64,000 nucleotides of DNA, from NCBI GenBank assembly GCA_013361095.1, contig JAATWA010000005.1, positions 62,001 through 126,000 on the forward strand. Reading direction: 5' to 3'. A program made the position numbers and the translations under genes. Shown here piece after piece: positions 44,192-54,679 of the stretch. Under the pieces are notes generated by a model that was not told the DNA's origin, did no database searches, and worked only from the letters and a program-made list of their open reading frames with translations. This stretch comes from Pseudanabaena biceps (GTDB taxonomy: Bacteria; Cyanobacteriota; Cyanobacteriia; Pseudanabaenales; Pseudanabaenaceae). How positions within the stretch are numbered: position 1 is the stretch's first letter; every line of letters begins with the position of its first letter.

Positions 44192-44884
44192 CTAGGTACT
44201 AGCAAGCAGACTGAGCTGTTCCAGCAGTTCCTTCGCGGCTGGCGCAGAAGATGCGGGATTTTGCCCAGTAATTAGTAGTCCATCTTTAACAACATGGGGC
44301 TGCCAGTCAGCCACTTTTGAATAATTCCCACCATTCGTTCGGAGCATGTCTTCGACTAGAAACGGAACAATTTCGGTTAAGCCGGCTGCTTGCTCCTCGG
44401 TATTGGTAAAGCCTGTGACTGCCTTACCTTGGACGATGGGAGAGCCGTCGAGACCCTTAACATGACGGAGTACGCCGGGAGCATGACAAACAAGGGCGAC
44501 TGGTTTACCTGCGGCTAGCATGAACTCGATAAGATCGATGGAGGATTTGTCTTCAACTAAGTCCCAGAGAGGACCATGACCGCCAGGGTAAAATACAGCA
44601 TCGAAATCGCCAGCGGCAACCTCGCTTAATTTAAGTGTGTGTGCGAGCGCGGATTGGGTTGCGGAATCTGCCTTGAAGCGTTGCGTGTCTTTAGTCTGGG
44701 AATCTGGGGTATCGCTCTTAGGATCGAGTGGCGGCTGACCACCAAGCGGTGATACTAGGGTAACGCTCGCACCTGTGTCTTTAAACGTGTAGTAGGGGGC
44801 GGCGAATTCTTCAAGCCAGAAACCAGTTTTTTTGCCCGTATTACCAAGCCTATCGTGCGAGGTTAGTACCATTAATATTTTCAT
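44192..44884 (-). CDS. DJ-1/PfpI family protein (Hsp31-like glyoxalase/chaperone)
   Basis: 230 residues. The nucleophile elbow is ALVCHAPGVL with Cys133 and His134, and a Glu in GFWLEEFAAPYY lies where the Hsp31 subgroup has its acidic partner. FYPGGHGPLWDL is also conserved. Such proteins convert methylglyoxal to lactate or act as stress chaperones. It belongs with the reductase and dehydrogenase genes on the same strand in what looks like an aldehyde-stress group. Confidence 0.9.
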   Translation of the reverse strand: MKILMVLTSHDRLGNTGKKTGFWLEEFAAPYYTFKDTGASVTLVSPLGGQPPLDPKSDTPDSQTKDTQRFKADSATQSALAHTLKLSEVAAGDFDAVFYPGGHGPLWDLVEDKSSIDLIEFMLAAGKPVALVCHAPGVLRHVKGLDGSPIVQGKAVTGFTNTEEQAAGLTEIVPFLVEDMLRTNGGNYSKVADWQPHVVKDGLLITGQNPASSAPAAKELLEQLSLLAST

Positions 44885-44977
44885 TTTGACTCCTGCGATT
44901 TTTTATCATATTTAGTCTCTTAGCTCTTTGATTTCTTGGAGAAGTTGGGGAGCTAGATCGAGTGTCTAGACGACGCT

Positions 44978-45465
44978 CTATTCCGCCGTTTTACCATCGA
45001 AATGTTCGTTGTCGGCTTGCGCGTCAGCGCGAGTATGATGAACAACGCCATCACGATGATTCCGCGGTGAATAGATTGTATAGAGACTCATCTGGGTACT
45101 GCTGGTATTGATGATATTACTCCCTTCCCAGTGAAAAATTAGACGTGGCGGCGCTTCGCGCCGCCACGCTAGTTCTGGGTTTTTAATGTCTATTTTGATA
45201 GTGGGAAGGGAGTATGCTTCGTTCCTGCGGGAATAACGATCGCCAAACCAGCGTAGATTAGTATCCGAACGCCATCCAGCACCGCTTCACCCGTGCCCTC
45301 TTCCACCCGAAAGAATTGGTCGAGCTTGTGGACTTCCGCCCCAATCTCTTCCCCAGGTTTTAATGCCATCACTACAAGTTGGCAATGCTTGGCGGTATAA
45401 AGCACCTGGCGAAAATCATGATTCTTGATTGCGATCTTCTCGATATTTTGCAAATAACCTTTCAT
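44978..45465 (-). pseudogene. Cupin-domain gene interrupted by a 93-bp MITE
   Basis: From ATG 45465 the frame gives MKGYLQNIEKIAIKNHDFRQ and the cupin core KPGEEIGAEVHKLDQFFRVEEG to PAGTKH, then enters the inserted element and stops. Beyond the element the frame resumes with NIINTSSTQMSLYTIYSPR and NHRDGVVHHTRADAQADNEH, ending at TAG 44978-44980. Removing the element and one TA restores a protein of about 130 residues. Metal-binding His and Glu are present in the first part. The truncated product may not fold. Confidence 0.88.
45120..45212. mobile_element. 93-bp MITE with TA duplication
   Basis: The ends CTCCCTTCCCA and TGGGAAGGGAG are perfect inverted repeats of 11 bp, flanked by TA on each side, as for IS630/Tc1-mariner derived elements. 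Inside is a perfect hairpin (45144-45168) with a GGCGC-TTC-GCGCC core. It has no coding capacity. The insertion into the cupin gene shows that it has moved. Confidence 0.85.
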
Positions 45466-45477
45466 GAAAGCTCCTGC

Positions 45478-45630
45478 GCTTACTTTTTCCCTTGAGCTTC
45501 GACCAACTTTTTTGTTGCTCTCTTCCACGATTCCCATTTCATCGATTACTCCTGCTACGATTCCTAGATGGTCTAGGTTCGATACTTGCATCTCTGTATT
45601 AATATTTGTTTCCTCGCTTTCCTCTTTCAC
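45478..45630 (-). pseudogene. IS1634-type transposase N-terminal fragment
   Basis: The translation QVSNLDHLGIVAGVIDEMGI and SREKVSAGA matches the N-terminal domain (DUF4277) of IS1634-type transposases. It runs in frame into the cupin start, giving an artificial fused frame from 45630. The rest of the transposase is absent. It is only a remnant. Confidence 0.7.
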
Positions 45631-45892
45631 TCTGGATTTCGTTAATTATTTTACCCTTCCTTTACGAGCGGAATGTGGGATCAAGTAATCCGTTTTCATA
45701 TTGAGCAATCCGCGAACTTAAGGCATTATTCTGACAGCCACTTGTTTTATTTTCTGAATGAGTTGGTTGAGTACGATATAAAACGCAATCGGAAATCGAT
45801 AAATTATGCTCAAGCAACTTGATATCTCTGATAATCATCTTGTACCAAGCCTACAAATGGCAGGAACTATTTTAGACTGGTAGACAATACCT

Positions 45893-46834
45893 CTAATCAA
45901 ACCTCTCCGACGCCTTCAGAAAAGCTCGTTTCGCAGCAATCTTATTCTTACGATTGGTATAACGCCTAAAACTCCTGACATCCCGATGCCGCGTTAACTC
46001 CATCGCCAAAGAAGGATCTAGCTCATACTTCACAATCAAATTCGTGGCAAACGTATGTCTGCCACGATGCGAATGCAAATCAATCCCCGTCTTCTCAGCC
46101 AAATCATCCATCACATGACGAATCCCCCAATAGGTCAATCGCTTACCCTGACTCCGATTAGAACAAGATACAAACAAAGGACTATCAGGCAACAACTCGA
46201 CCTCTTTCTCCCTCCGCCAACCCAAATAAGCATCCAAATCCTGAATACCCAACTTCGTCAAAGGCACTTCCCCCTTACTATCCCATTTCGCCTCTTTGAT
46301 TACCAATTCCCCATTCACATAATCCTCAACATTCAGACGACAAACCTCCTCCGCTCTCAATCCATGCAACAAAATCGAAAACAAAGCTCGATCGCGCAAC
46401 ATCACTTTACTTAACGCGATCGCCTCATAAATACGCAACACCTCCTCATCTTCCAAATCCTTTGCCACAGGATCTGGCAATCGCTCCTGCTGAATGCCAA
46501 TCGTCGGATCAGCTGTTACATATTCTGATAGCAACATCCAACGATAAAACGATTTCAAAGTCCGCAATACCCGATTTACTGAACTAAGCGCCAATTCACG
46601 CTCTTTCAGTAAAAAAGTTTTAAACTGCGTCACTTTGCGGCGACTTACATCCACCCAAGCCAGATCGCACCAATCCATAAATGCCCGCAAATCCGCTTGA
46701 TAAGCCTTACGACTTTTAGGCTGTAAAGACCTCGATGCTAAAAATTCATCAACCCTTGCTTGACGTAAATCTGTGGTAGCGATCGCTTTGGGCGATTCAC
46801 TGTAAACAACTAAAATCGGCTCTGGAATCAACAT
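45893..46834 (-). CDS. Tyrosine recombinase/integrase
   Basis: 313 residues. The N-terminal SAM-like DNA-binding domain includes VNRVLRTLKSFYRWM. The catalytic residues are visible: R160 (LLHGLRAEEVC), Lys around 184-188, H256 and R259 (HRGRHTFAT), H283 (TRHRDVRS) and Y292 (RRYT). It is the size of XerC/D-type enzymes and phage or plasmid recombinases. It could resolve plasmid multimers or integrate an element. No dif-like or att site was identified near it. The 250 bases beyond its start up to the aldo/keto reductase hold nothing recognisable. Confidence 0.9.
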   Translation of the reverse strand: MLIPEPILVVYSESPKAIATTDLRQARVDEFLASRSLQPKSRKAYQADLRAFMDWCDLAWVDVSRRKVTQFKTFLLKERELALSSVNRVLRTLKSFYRWMLLSEYVTADPTIGIQQERLPDPVAKDLEDEEVLRIYEAIALSKVMLRDRALFSILLHGLRAEEVCRLNVEDYVNGELVIKEAKWDSKGEVPLTKLGIQDLDAYLGWRREKEVELLPDSPLFVSCSNRSQGKRLTYWGIRHVMDDLAEKTGIDLHSHRGRHTFATNLIVKYELDPSLAMELTRHRDVRSFRRYTNRKNKIAAKRAFLKASERFD

Positions 46835-47106
46835 ATATATCAGTCTATATTGAATTAACTTCTATCTCCGAATCACGATAATCTCTCGCTCTGTTGGACT
46901 GATGACATTCTCAATCGTGGTGCGATCATAATATCGGCAACCCAGAACGGCGCTCAAATATCACCAACTGTCATTCTAAACTCAACCCATAGCCGAGAAT
47001 CTACATCATACAAAATTATACGGATTGTTGTCATACCCGATCAAGGTAGAGTATAGCTATAATGGGCAAGAAAGATTTAGCCAAAAAAATGCAAACCACT
47101 AAACTA

Positions 47107-48307
47107 GTAGAGTATCAAGCGTCAATTACAGGATAGAGACGGGCTAATTTAATCCGAGCATCTTCAGTAGTAAACTGCCAATTGCATTTACAAGCAAGAG
47201 CGTTTCTGCGATTTTCCCAAGCAGCAATCTCAGATTTCAAAGTTTCTTTGTCAGGAATACGACGGTCAAGACATTGACGCGACAAAACACTCAATTCAAT
47301 CTCGGCAATATTCAACCAACTGCCATGCTTAGGAGTGTAATGGAACTCAAACTTGTCGAGAATGCGCCGTGCCTCAGCAGGAGGAAATGCTTTATACAAG
47401 GAAGACTTAACGTGGGTATTCAGATTATCCTGAGTCAGCCTAATTTCTTTAGCGTTAAGATAGCATTCATCGGCTAAATACTTCATCTGATGAGCATAGT
47501 CAACTTGAGTGCGGTGGTCTGTCACTTCCACATGTCGCCAACCAGCTAAAGGCTCGAAGAACATAAATAGATTGCACACACCCTGCCGTTGATATTCATG
47601 GTCATAACGTTCAGACTGTCCCGCTTCTATGGGTAGCGGCTGTCTAGTTTCCGAAACTAATTGCTTGGAACTCTCATCAAAACAGACCACTGGGTAATCA
47701 GGGTCATAGGGTAGTTTGTACAATTCTAGAACATCTTCCATCTGACACATAAATTCAGCATTATGCTCAGGCGGAATTACCCAACATTCTTTCAACCAAG
47801 GCTTAAGCTCGTTTTTTTTAGCACTTGCCTGACGCTTTCATGGGAAATACTGTCCACATAGCCTAATGACACCATCTTGTCTGCTAACAAGCGTAATGTC
47901 CAACGACTGCTTCCTTCTGGGGCTTCTGAACAAGCAACGGCGATTAAATGCGCTTCTATTTCTCCGTCCAACTTTTTTGGGGAGTAAGTGCGCGGACGTG
48001 GATTCAATGCTGACTCTAATCCTTCTTCGACAAAGCGTTGACGCACTTGTTCGATGGTGCTAACGCTGGTATCAAGCGCTATACTTATCGATTGATCTTT
48101 CCATCCTCCTTCTTCTCGGTTGATATCTGCTTTGAGCAGGATCTTGGCGTGATTTATTTTGGCGGCGGCGGCTTTTCCTGTTTTTGTTAGCTCTTCTAAA
48201 CTTTTTTGCTCTTCTTTTGTCAGTGATACTATATATTTCTTGGCTGGCATATTTTCAACTATTAGATCACCCAATTATTATCGGTTAATTTGTTGTTGAC
48301 TGTCTAC
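47107..48307. mobile_element. IS630-family element, copy 2
   Basis: 1201 bp flanked by TA (47105-47106 and 48308-48309). It differs from copy 1 at only a handful of positions. It is inserted in codon 6 of the aldo/keto reductase gene, in the opposite direction. Confidence 0.93.
47115..48250 (-). CDS. IS630-family transposase, -1 frameshift type
   Basis: Same structure as copy 1. The helix-turn-helix frame (47792-48250, start ATG at MPAKKYIVSL) and the DDE frame (47115-47795) overlap by four bases at a run of eight A (47819-47812 in sense). The DDE residues are in CFDESSKQ, LTQDNLNTH and WLNIAEIELS. The protein differs from copy 1 by very few residues (for example EFMCQ instead of EFVCQ). Probably active. 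Confidence 0.85.
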
Positions 48308-49398
48308 TAGGTTCCAATGGACCAACTGTAACAGCACTAGGTGTGGGAACATGGGCATGGGGAGATACCCTTTTTTGGGCTTATGGCAAGGATTTTGGAG
48401 CAAAGGATGTAGAGGAAGCTTTTCAAGCTTCGATGGATGCAGGGATCACCTTTTTTGATACTGCTGAAGTTTATGGTTTAGGGGAATCGGAACGTTTGAT
48501 TGGTAAGTTTAGTAAGCAAACTTCGCAACCAATCCAAATCGCCACTAAGTATTTCCCACTGCCTTGGCGATGGAGTCAATCGTCAATAGTTGATGCTCTG
48601 ACCTCTAGCCTAGAGCGTTTACAAACTTCACAAATTAGTCTTTATCAAATCCACTGGCCCTTAGAATTTATACTCAAGACCAAAGACTTTATGGAAGTCT
48701 TAGCGGATGAAGTTAAAAAAGGACGCATTCAATCGGTAGGTGTAAGTAATTACTCCGCAGCGCAGATGACTCTTGCTCATCAGTATCTTTCTGAAAAGGG
48801 AATTCCTCTCGCTGTAAATCAAGTTTCCTATTCTCTCTTAAACAAACAAATTGAACAAAATGGAGTTCTCGAAAAGTCGCAACAATTGGGTGTGACGATT
48901 CTCACTTATAGTCCCCTTGCTCAAGGTTTACTTACTGGTAAATATACGCCAGAGACCTTAAAGAACTTGCAAGGTGCGCGTCGTATTGATACTCGATTTA
49001 GTCCCCAAGGTTTACATAAACTTGAGCCTTTATTCTCAACCTTAAAAGAGCTTTCTGAAAAGTACGACAAAACCCCTGCACAAATTTCTTTGAATTGGTT
49101 AATATCTCAGGGAAATGTCATTCCTATCCCTGGGGCAAAGAATGCTAATCAAGCTAAACAAAACGCTGGTGCATTAGGTTGGTCTTTAACTAAAGAGGAA
49201 ATTGAACTACTTCGTCAAAAAAGTAACTAAAGTTGTCCAAATAAAATTCAATAAAGTCAAAGCTTTTAACTATTGGAAATCCCTCAGCCTCCGTAGCATA
49301 ATTTCCAGATCGGGACATAGTCAGGATACGTATAAAACAGTGCCACGAAGCTCTAAAGTCCTGACTATAAGATACTTTCAGGCATCAAACTTTTAAAG

Positions 49399-49635
49399 AT
49401 GAAGAGAAGCGACTCAAGTATTCTCGACTTAGTTGCCAGTGCGGTGATTTTTCAGAATACTGTGGATATTTCTACTGCGGTACGGTGTTTAGTTGAGGAT
49501 GGTCATAAGGTTGACCGCGAATGCTTCAACATTTCGTGCCACTGTTTTACTCGTATCCTGCTTACATGCCTAAACTATCTCTGCCATACCAGAATAGTCA
49601 TAAGCCTCCAGATAGCCCAAGCAATAAAGCCTTAA
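49399..49635 (+). pseudogene. Possible Tn3-family transposase fragment
   Basis: The stretch SILDLVASAVIFQNTVDIST followed by LVEDGHKVDRE resembles the C-terminal part of Tn3-type transposases. After that the frame loses similarity, probably through a frameshift. The fragment lies in a transposon graveyard. Recognition rests on about 40 residues and is uncertain. The surrounding bases 49231-49850 hold no intact gene. Confidence 0.4.
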
Positions 49636-49769
49636 TTAACTCATGTTACGCAGATAGAAAAGCGAGAGATTTGACTGGGATAAAATAGGCTGAGAAAGTA
49701 TACTGGAGAAAGATTTGAGAATAGTTACTTCGTCAAAATGCAAGTAAGAGTAGCAAAAAGGATAAAAAC

Positions 49770-50058
49770 ATGAAAAAGGATATGTTAGATCTTTATAGCG
49801 ACTACATAATAAGTTCTTTCGGGGCAACTACGGCTACAGGACTAGCTCGATGATTGGAAGGAGATATAAATCATGACGAAGTGACGCAATGGCTGGCGCA
49901 CAAAGCGAGAACATCAGCCGAATTCTGGGGAAAAGCAAAACCATATGTACGCGAAATTGAAAGTGCAGAAGGGGTACTAATCATCGATGACAGTATAGAG
50001 GAGAAACTGTATACAGACGAAACCGAGCAAATCTGCTGGCACTATGACCATAGTAAAG
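49770..50058 (+). pseudogene. DDE transposase N-terminal fragment (IS701/IS4-like)
   Basis: ATG 49770 starts MKKDMLDLYSDYIISSFGAT, interrupted by TGA at 49851-49853, then EGDINHDEVTQWLAHKARTS and LIIDDSIEEKLYTDETEQIC up to CWHYDHSKG. The DDS segment resembles the first catalytic Asp of IS701/IS4-like transposases. The frame ends where IS256 copy 2 begins at 50059. Only about 95 residues remain, and the rest of the element is missing. Confidence 0.75.
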
Positions 50059-51383
50059 GAGAGTGTACAGTAAATTGTGTAAAGTCTAGGAAGTATACAG
50101 AGAGATAATCTAGACACACAATTACTAACACCAAAAAGATGAATATACGCAAAGAATTGCTAGATGAATTGTTGCAAGAATGTAAAACTCCACCTGACCT
50201 ATTCGGAGAAGGAGGAATCTTGAAACAACTGACGACCGCATTGGTGGAGCGAGCATTGGAAGCAGAACTATCCACGCATCTGGTGTACAAGAAGCATGAA
50301 TCCAGACCAGAAGGGCAAAGTAACAGTCGCAACGGCTATAGTCAGAAAAAGTGCAGGGGGACTTCGGCGTAGCGGAAATCGCCATACCCCGCGATCGCCA
50401 AGGAGAGTTTGAACCGCAGATGGTGAAGAAAGGACAAAGCCGATTGTCAGGACTAGACGAAAAGATCATCTCCTTGTATGCCAGAGGCATGAGTGTCAGG
50501 GATACCCAAGCCCAGTTGCAAGAAATGTATGGTGTCGAAGTATCACCGACACTAATCTCCAATGTGACTGATGCGGTAATTGATGAGGTGAAGCAATGGC
50601 AAAATCGCCCTCTAGATGCAGTTTACCCGATCGTATTTATGGACTGTCTAGTCATCAAAGTCCGAGACAATGGTCGGGTGATTAATAAGTCCCTGTACTT
50701 TGCCTTGGGGGTGAATATGGACGGGTACAAAGAATTATTGGGGATGTGGATTTCACGATTGGGAAGGTGCGAAATTCTGGTTGTCAGTACTCACCGAAAT
50801 TCACAACCGTGGGGTCAAGGATATTTTGATTGCTTGTGTCGATGGTTTAACTGGTTTTCCCAAGGCACTTGAAACGGTATTTCCCAAAACTCAAGTACAG
50901 TTGTGCATTGTTCACATGGTGCGTAACTCGGTCGCTTTTGTCCCCTGGCAACAACGCAAGCAAGTCTGTGCTGACCTCAAGGCTATTTACAGTGCGGCAA
51001 CTGAATCGGAGTCAGAGTTTAATCTCGAACTCTTTGCCGAAAAATGGGACAAGCAATATCCGTCGATCTCCAAGTCTTGGCGCAGTCATTGGGCGAATAT
51101 TATCCCCTTCTTTGCTTTCCCCCCTGAGATTCGCAGGGCAATTTATACCACCAATGCGATTGAGTCAATGAATAGCAGTTTGCGGAAGGTGATTAAATCT
51201 CAACAGATTTTTCCCTCTGATGCTGCTGCTTTCAAGCTGGTTTATTTGGCGATGCGGAATATCTCGAAGAAGTGGACGATGCCGATTCGTGATTGGAAGC
51301 CCGCATTGAATCGCTTTGCTATCCTCTTCGAGGATCGTCTCCACATCTAGCTTCTAGACTTTACACATTTTACTTGACAGTCT
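50059..51383. mobile_element. IS256-family element, copy 2
   Basis: 1325 bp with both inverted ends. Its transposase frames (50139-50372, 50351-50872, 50781-51350) carry the same one-base deletion and the same extra base as copy 1, so both descend from one already frameshifted element. No direct duplication flanks it: the left neighbour is a transposase fragment and the right neighbour is the middle of IS256 copy 3. Confidence 0.9.
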
Positions 51384-52352
51384 CAGATTAAACTCTGCCT
51401 CCGATTCGGTCGCAGCACCATAAATCGCCTTGAGGTCAGCACAGACTTGCTTGCTTTGCTGCCAAGGCACAAAAGCCACTGAGTTTCTGACCATGTGGAC
51501 AATGCACAACTGCACCTGAGTTTTAGGAAATACCGTTTCAATGGCATTGGGAAAACCAGTCAAGCCATCGACACAGGCAATCAAAATGTCTTTGACCCCA
51601 CGGTTGTGAATTTCGATGAGTACTGACAACCAGAATTTCGCACCTTCCCAATCGTGAAATCCACATCCCCAATAATTCCTTGTACCCGTCCATATTCACC
51701 GCCAGTGCAAAGTACAGGGATTTATTGATTACCTGACCATTGTCTCGGACTTTGATGACTAGACAGTCCAGAAATACGATCGGGTAAACTGCATCTAGAG
51801 GGCGATTTTGCCATTGCTTCACCTCATCAATTACCGCATCAGTCACATTGGAAATAAGCGTTGGTGATACTTCGACACCATACATTTCTTGCAACTGGGC
51901 TTGGGTATCCCTGACACTCATGCCTCTGGCATACAAGGAGATGATCTTTTCGTCTAGTCCTGACAATCGGCTTTGTCCTTTCTTCACCATCTGCGGTTCA
52001 AACTCTCCTTGACGATCGCGGGGTATGGCGATTTCCGCTATGCCGAAGTCCCCTTGCACTGTTTTCTGACTATAGCCGTTGCGACTGTTGCTTTGCCCTT
52101 CTGGTCTGGATTCATGCTTCTTGTACCCCAGATGCGTGGATAGTTCTGCTTCCAATGCTCGCCCCACTAAGGCGGTAGTTAGTTGTTTGAGAATTCCTCC
52201 TTCTCCGAATAGGTCGGGTGGAGTTTTACATTCTTGTAGCAATTCATCTAGCAATTCTTTGCGTATATTCATCTTTTTGGTGTTAGTAATTGTGTGTCTA
52301 GATTATCTCTCTGTATACTTCCCAGACTTTACACAATTTACTGTACACTCTC
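51384..52352. mobile_element. IS256-family element, copy 3, truncated, inverted
   Basis: 969 bp in the opposite direction to copy 2. The left IS end is at 52352. The element is cut in the transposase gene after AEFNL at 51384, where copy 2 begins. Frame 51538-52272 is continuous through the position of the first frameshift of copies 1 and 2 (YSQKTVQGDFG), but it has the same later extra base, so the DDE part sits in a second frame (51354-51629). Confidence 0.88.
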
Positions 52353-53364
52353 TTAGCCACATGGACTTAAACAGAGATTTTCCAGAATCATCAATACTCT
52401 CGATTCGCAATAAAGTAAAGGGAAACTTATGGGTGGGTGTAGCCTTCCCACCACGCATCAGCATATTCGCCCAAGCGGTAATCGTGACATTAACAATTCG
52501 TCCACGGCGATTTTCATATGAAAACTGGGTCACCGAACTTGGTTCATGCCATGTATCTGGCTCTTTGAGCGCAAACCGCGCCCCATACCAAGTGGGATGT
52601 CCTTTGCCCACAGGTGTTTCGGAAATTACGGGACTTTGATAAAACACCCGATTACTACGCGACCTTGCCACAGTTACGAGATTTTGGTGTTCTTGCAATG
52701 GCGATAGGAATTGTTTGTTGCCATAAGCGCTATCAACTGCGTTTACACATAATTCCTTATTCCAAGCTAATTTAGGGTTACTCAAAACCGCCTTCAGTTG
52801 CTCGATTCCTTTCTGATTACTGTTTGATTCTGTCAATATCCGACTCATGTCTAAGGGAATTGTCCATGGCGCGTCTCCTTCTTGTCGTTCGGGTATCACC
52901 GCCAACATCGAATAGTTGTGTCCGATTGTTATCGGTTTATTGCCTTTGATCTGCGTCGGTTGATATACCATTCCTCGATCTGCCAGTGTTTTGGCAAATT
53001 GACGCTCTAAGCTCGTGCAGTCTAGTCCTAACAGGTAAAATGGGCATTGCTCTGGTTTCTGTACTACCTCGGCTATCAATTCGAGTAATGGCATCTCTTC
53101 CTTCTCTCGCGGTTGGCTATCTTCTCCCTCACCATTTTCTACTTTTGATACTTCGCGAAATGACAATGCTCCTATGGCTTTGAATAGCGCACTGTGTCCT
53201 CGCCGAAATAGTGGATTCAAACTTAATTTCACGACACTGGCTGTCTTATTATTACTACACAGTGCATCCAACAACTCCATGGTGCTGTCTGCTAAATTCT
53301 TGAATTGGCTGTGCAACTCGCCACGGAATTTTTGAAATTCTGTCTCTGTGACAATTATTGCCAT
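52353..53364 (-). pseudogene. DDE transposase, 3' end cut by IS256 copy 3
   Basis: About 337 residues from ATG 53364 (MAIIVTETEFQKFRGELHSQ). The central part FYLLGLDCTSLERQ holds a probable catalytic Asp, and NAVDSAYGNKQFL holds a second. After SMWLR the frame enters IS256 sequence and stops. The family is not certain; it resembles cyanobacterial IS4-superfamily transposases. The 5' end of the element reaches about 53460, where it meets the HAD remnant, so it probably inserted into that gene. Confidence 0.75.
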
Positions 53365-53461
53365 AATGGGGGGAGGGATGATGATTTGTTTTTGGTTGAA
53401 ACTCTCATTATCCCTTTTCGCTTAATGCCGATCTTTTTTGCTTCATTCTTGTCCAAAGTCC

Positions 53462-53645
53462 AATAACCATTGGCGATAGTCCTAATGATGAAGCGATGTT
53501 TGAGCCTGATCTATTTCCAATCTCGGTCGGTGTGGCAAATGTTCGCCATTATCAAGACAAAATGCTGCATTTACCCAAATACGTTACTCAGGCTTCTGAG
53601 TTTGCTGGGTTTTCTGAGTTGGCAAAATTATTACTACAAAAATAA
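53462..53645 (+). pseudogene. HAD phosphatase C-terminal remnant (duplicate of 28971-29759)
   Basis: The translation TIGDSPNDEAMFEPDLFPIS, then VGVANVRHYQDKMLHLPKY and ASEFAGFSELAKLLLQK, is the last 60 residues of the HAD gene at 28971-29759 with a few changes. The first three quarters were lost where a transposon abuts. It sits in the inverted duplicate block and mirrors the intact gene's position. Confidence 0.93.
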
Positions 53646-53672
53646 GAGGTGGCGCGAAGCGCCACCTCTTAT
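53642..53672. terminator. 14-bp hairpin with T tract
   Basis: ATAAGAGGTGGCGC (53642-53655) pairs with 53659-53672 around GAA, followed by TTTTT. It lies between the HAD remnant and the convergent yugP gene and corresponds in place, though not in sequence, to the hairpin at 28946. Confidence 0.72.
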
Positions 53673-53694
53673 TTTTTGGCAAAGCAATTACAAT

Positions 53695-54384
53695 TTAGCG
53701 ATCGCCTCTCATCAATAACAATTGCACCAGTTGCAATGCTGCATAAATTGCTGTTGCTACATATGTCCATGCCGCCGCATTCAGCACACTCCGCGCACCC
53801 CGATTTTCATCGCCTTGCAAAATTCCTAGCTCGTCAATTAATTTCAAGGCGCGGCTTGATGCATCAAACTCAACGGGTAAGGTGGCGATGTGAAATAGGA
53901 TCGCTCCTGCAAACAAAATAATGCCAAGGTTGATAAAAACAGTACTCAAGCTACCCAATGAGGTCAGAAATAGTCCTGCCATTACCATCAGTGGTCCAAA
54001 GTTTGCACCAATATTTGCCACGGGTACTAGCGATGCGCGGATATTCATAAATTGATAGCCCCGTACATCTTGCAATACGTGACCGCATTCATGGGCGGCG
54101 ATCGCGGCGGCAGCTAAAGATGATGATGCGTATACCGACTCTGATAATCGGACGGCTTTGGCGGATGGGTCGTAATGATCGGTTAGTTGTCCTTCGACTT
54201 GCTCAACGGTGACATCATAAATACCCATCCGTTCCAAGATCGTCTTAGCTACTTGTGCGCCTGTCATCCCCAGACTCGACTGGATTTCGGCATATTTGTC
54301 GTAGGTGGCCTTAACTCGTTGCTGCGCCCAAAACATCAAGATCATGCCTGGAATTAAAATCAGGTAGGAAGAATGAAAGTACAT
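53695..54384 (-). CDS. YugP-like neutral zinc metallopeptidase
   Basis: 229 residues. HECGH at residues 98-102 is the zinc-binding HExxH motif. A membrane helix at the N-terminus (YLILIPGMILMFWAQQ) and two or three more near residues 120-170 and 205-225 agree with the YugP family of membrane-embedded peptidases. The helix after HECGH ends with DVRGYQFMNIRASLVP, also typical. Substrate is unknown. A decayed copy lies at 28690-28922. This copy is intact while its block's HAD gene is not. Confidence 0.9.
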   Translation of the reverse strand: MYFHSSYLILIPGMILMFWAQQRVKATYDKYAEIQSSLGMTGAQVAKTILERMGIYDVTVEQVEGQLTDHYDPSAKAVRLSESVYASSSLAAAAIAAHECGHVLQDVRGYQFMNIRASLVPVANIGANFGPLMVMAGLFLTSLGSLSTVFINLGIILFAGAILFHIATLPVEFDASSRALKLIDELGILQGDENRGARSVLNAAAWTYVATAIYAALQLVQLLLMRGDR

Positions 54385-54679
54385 AAACTTTTTTCCTTTA
54401 GTCAGTTCTACATCCCATTATCTCCCCACTGACTAAGCTTTTCATGGTAGTGAAAACACTACTAACACTGGAAACCTTTATAAATGACATCATCTACATT
54501 TGCTCATTACTGTCTAATTTGTGTCACAGGTGACAGTATCTATGCTTGTCAGTAAAATTGAGGTTTATTTCAATAAAATTTTGTTCTTTTGTCGATCAGA
54601 TCTTAAGCGATCGCTGTATGCTTAAATTGCAGTTTTTTATCTACAGGAGATTACTTAGCTTGTTTTCCCCTTCAAACAC

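Larger units (their letters stand above)
47089..49230 (+). pseudogene. Aldo/keto reductase gene interrupted at codon 6 by IS630
   Basis: The first six codons (MQTTKL, 47089-47106) lie left of the IS630, and the rest (GSNGPTVTALGVGTWAWGD onward, 48310-49230) lies right of it. Together they give about 313 residues with the family tetrad segments FFDTAEVYG (Asp, Tyr), Lys in IATKYF and LYQIHWP (His), plus the NADP-binding IPGAKNANQ. The frame is otherwise perfect. A shortened protein from GTG 48340 or ATG 48343 lacks only the first strand and may or may not be active. Confidence 0.92.

Noticed and set aside
45190..45630. A genuine fusion of a DUF4277 domain and a cupin.
   Set aside because: The N-terminal part is a transposon remnant that happens to be in frame, and the C-terminal part is cut by a MITE. 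The cupin has its own ATG at 45465.
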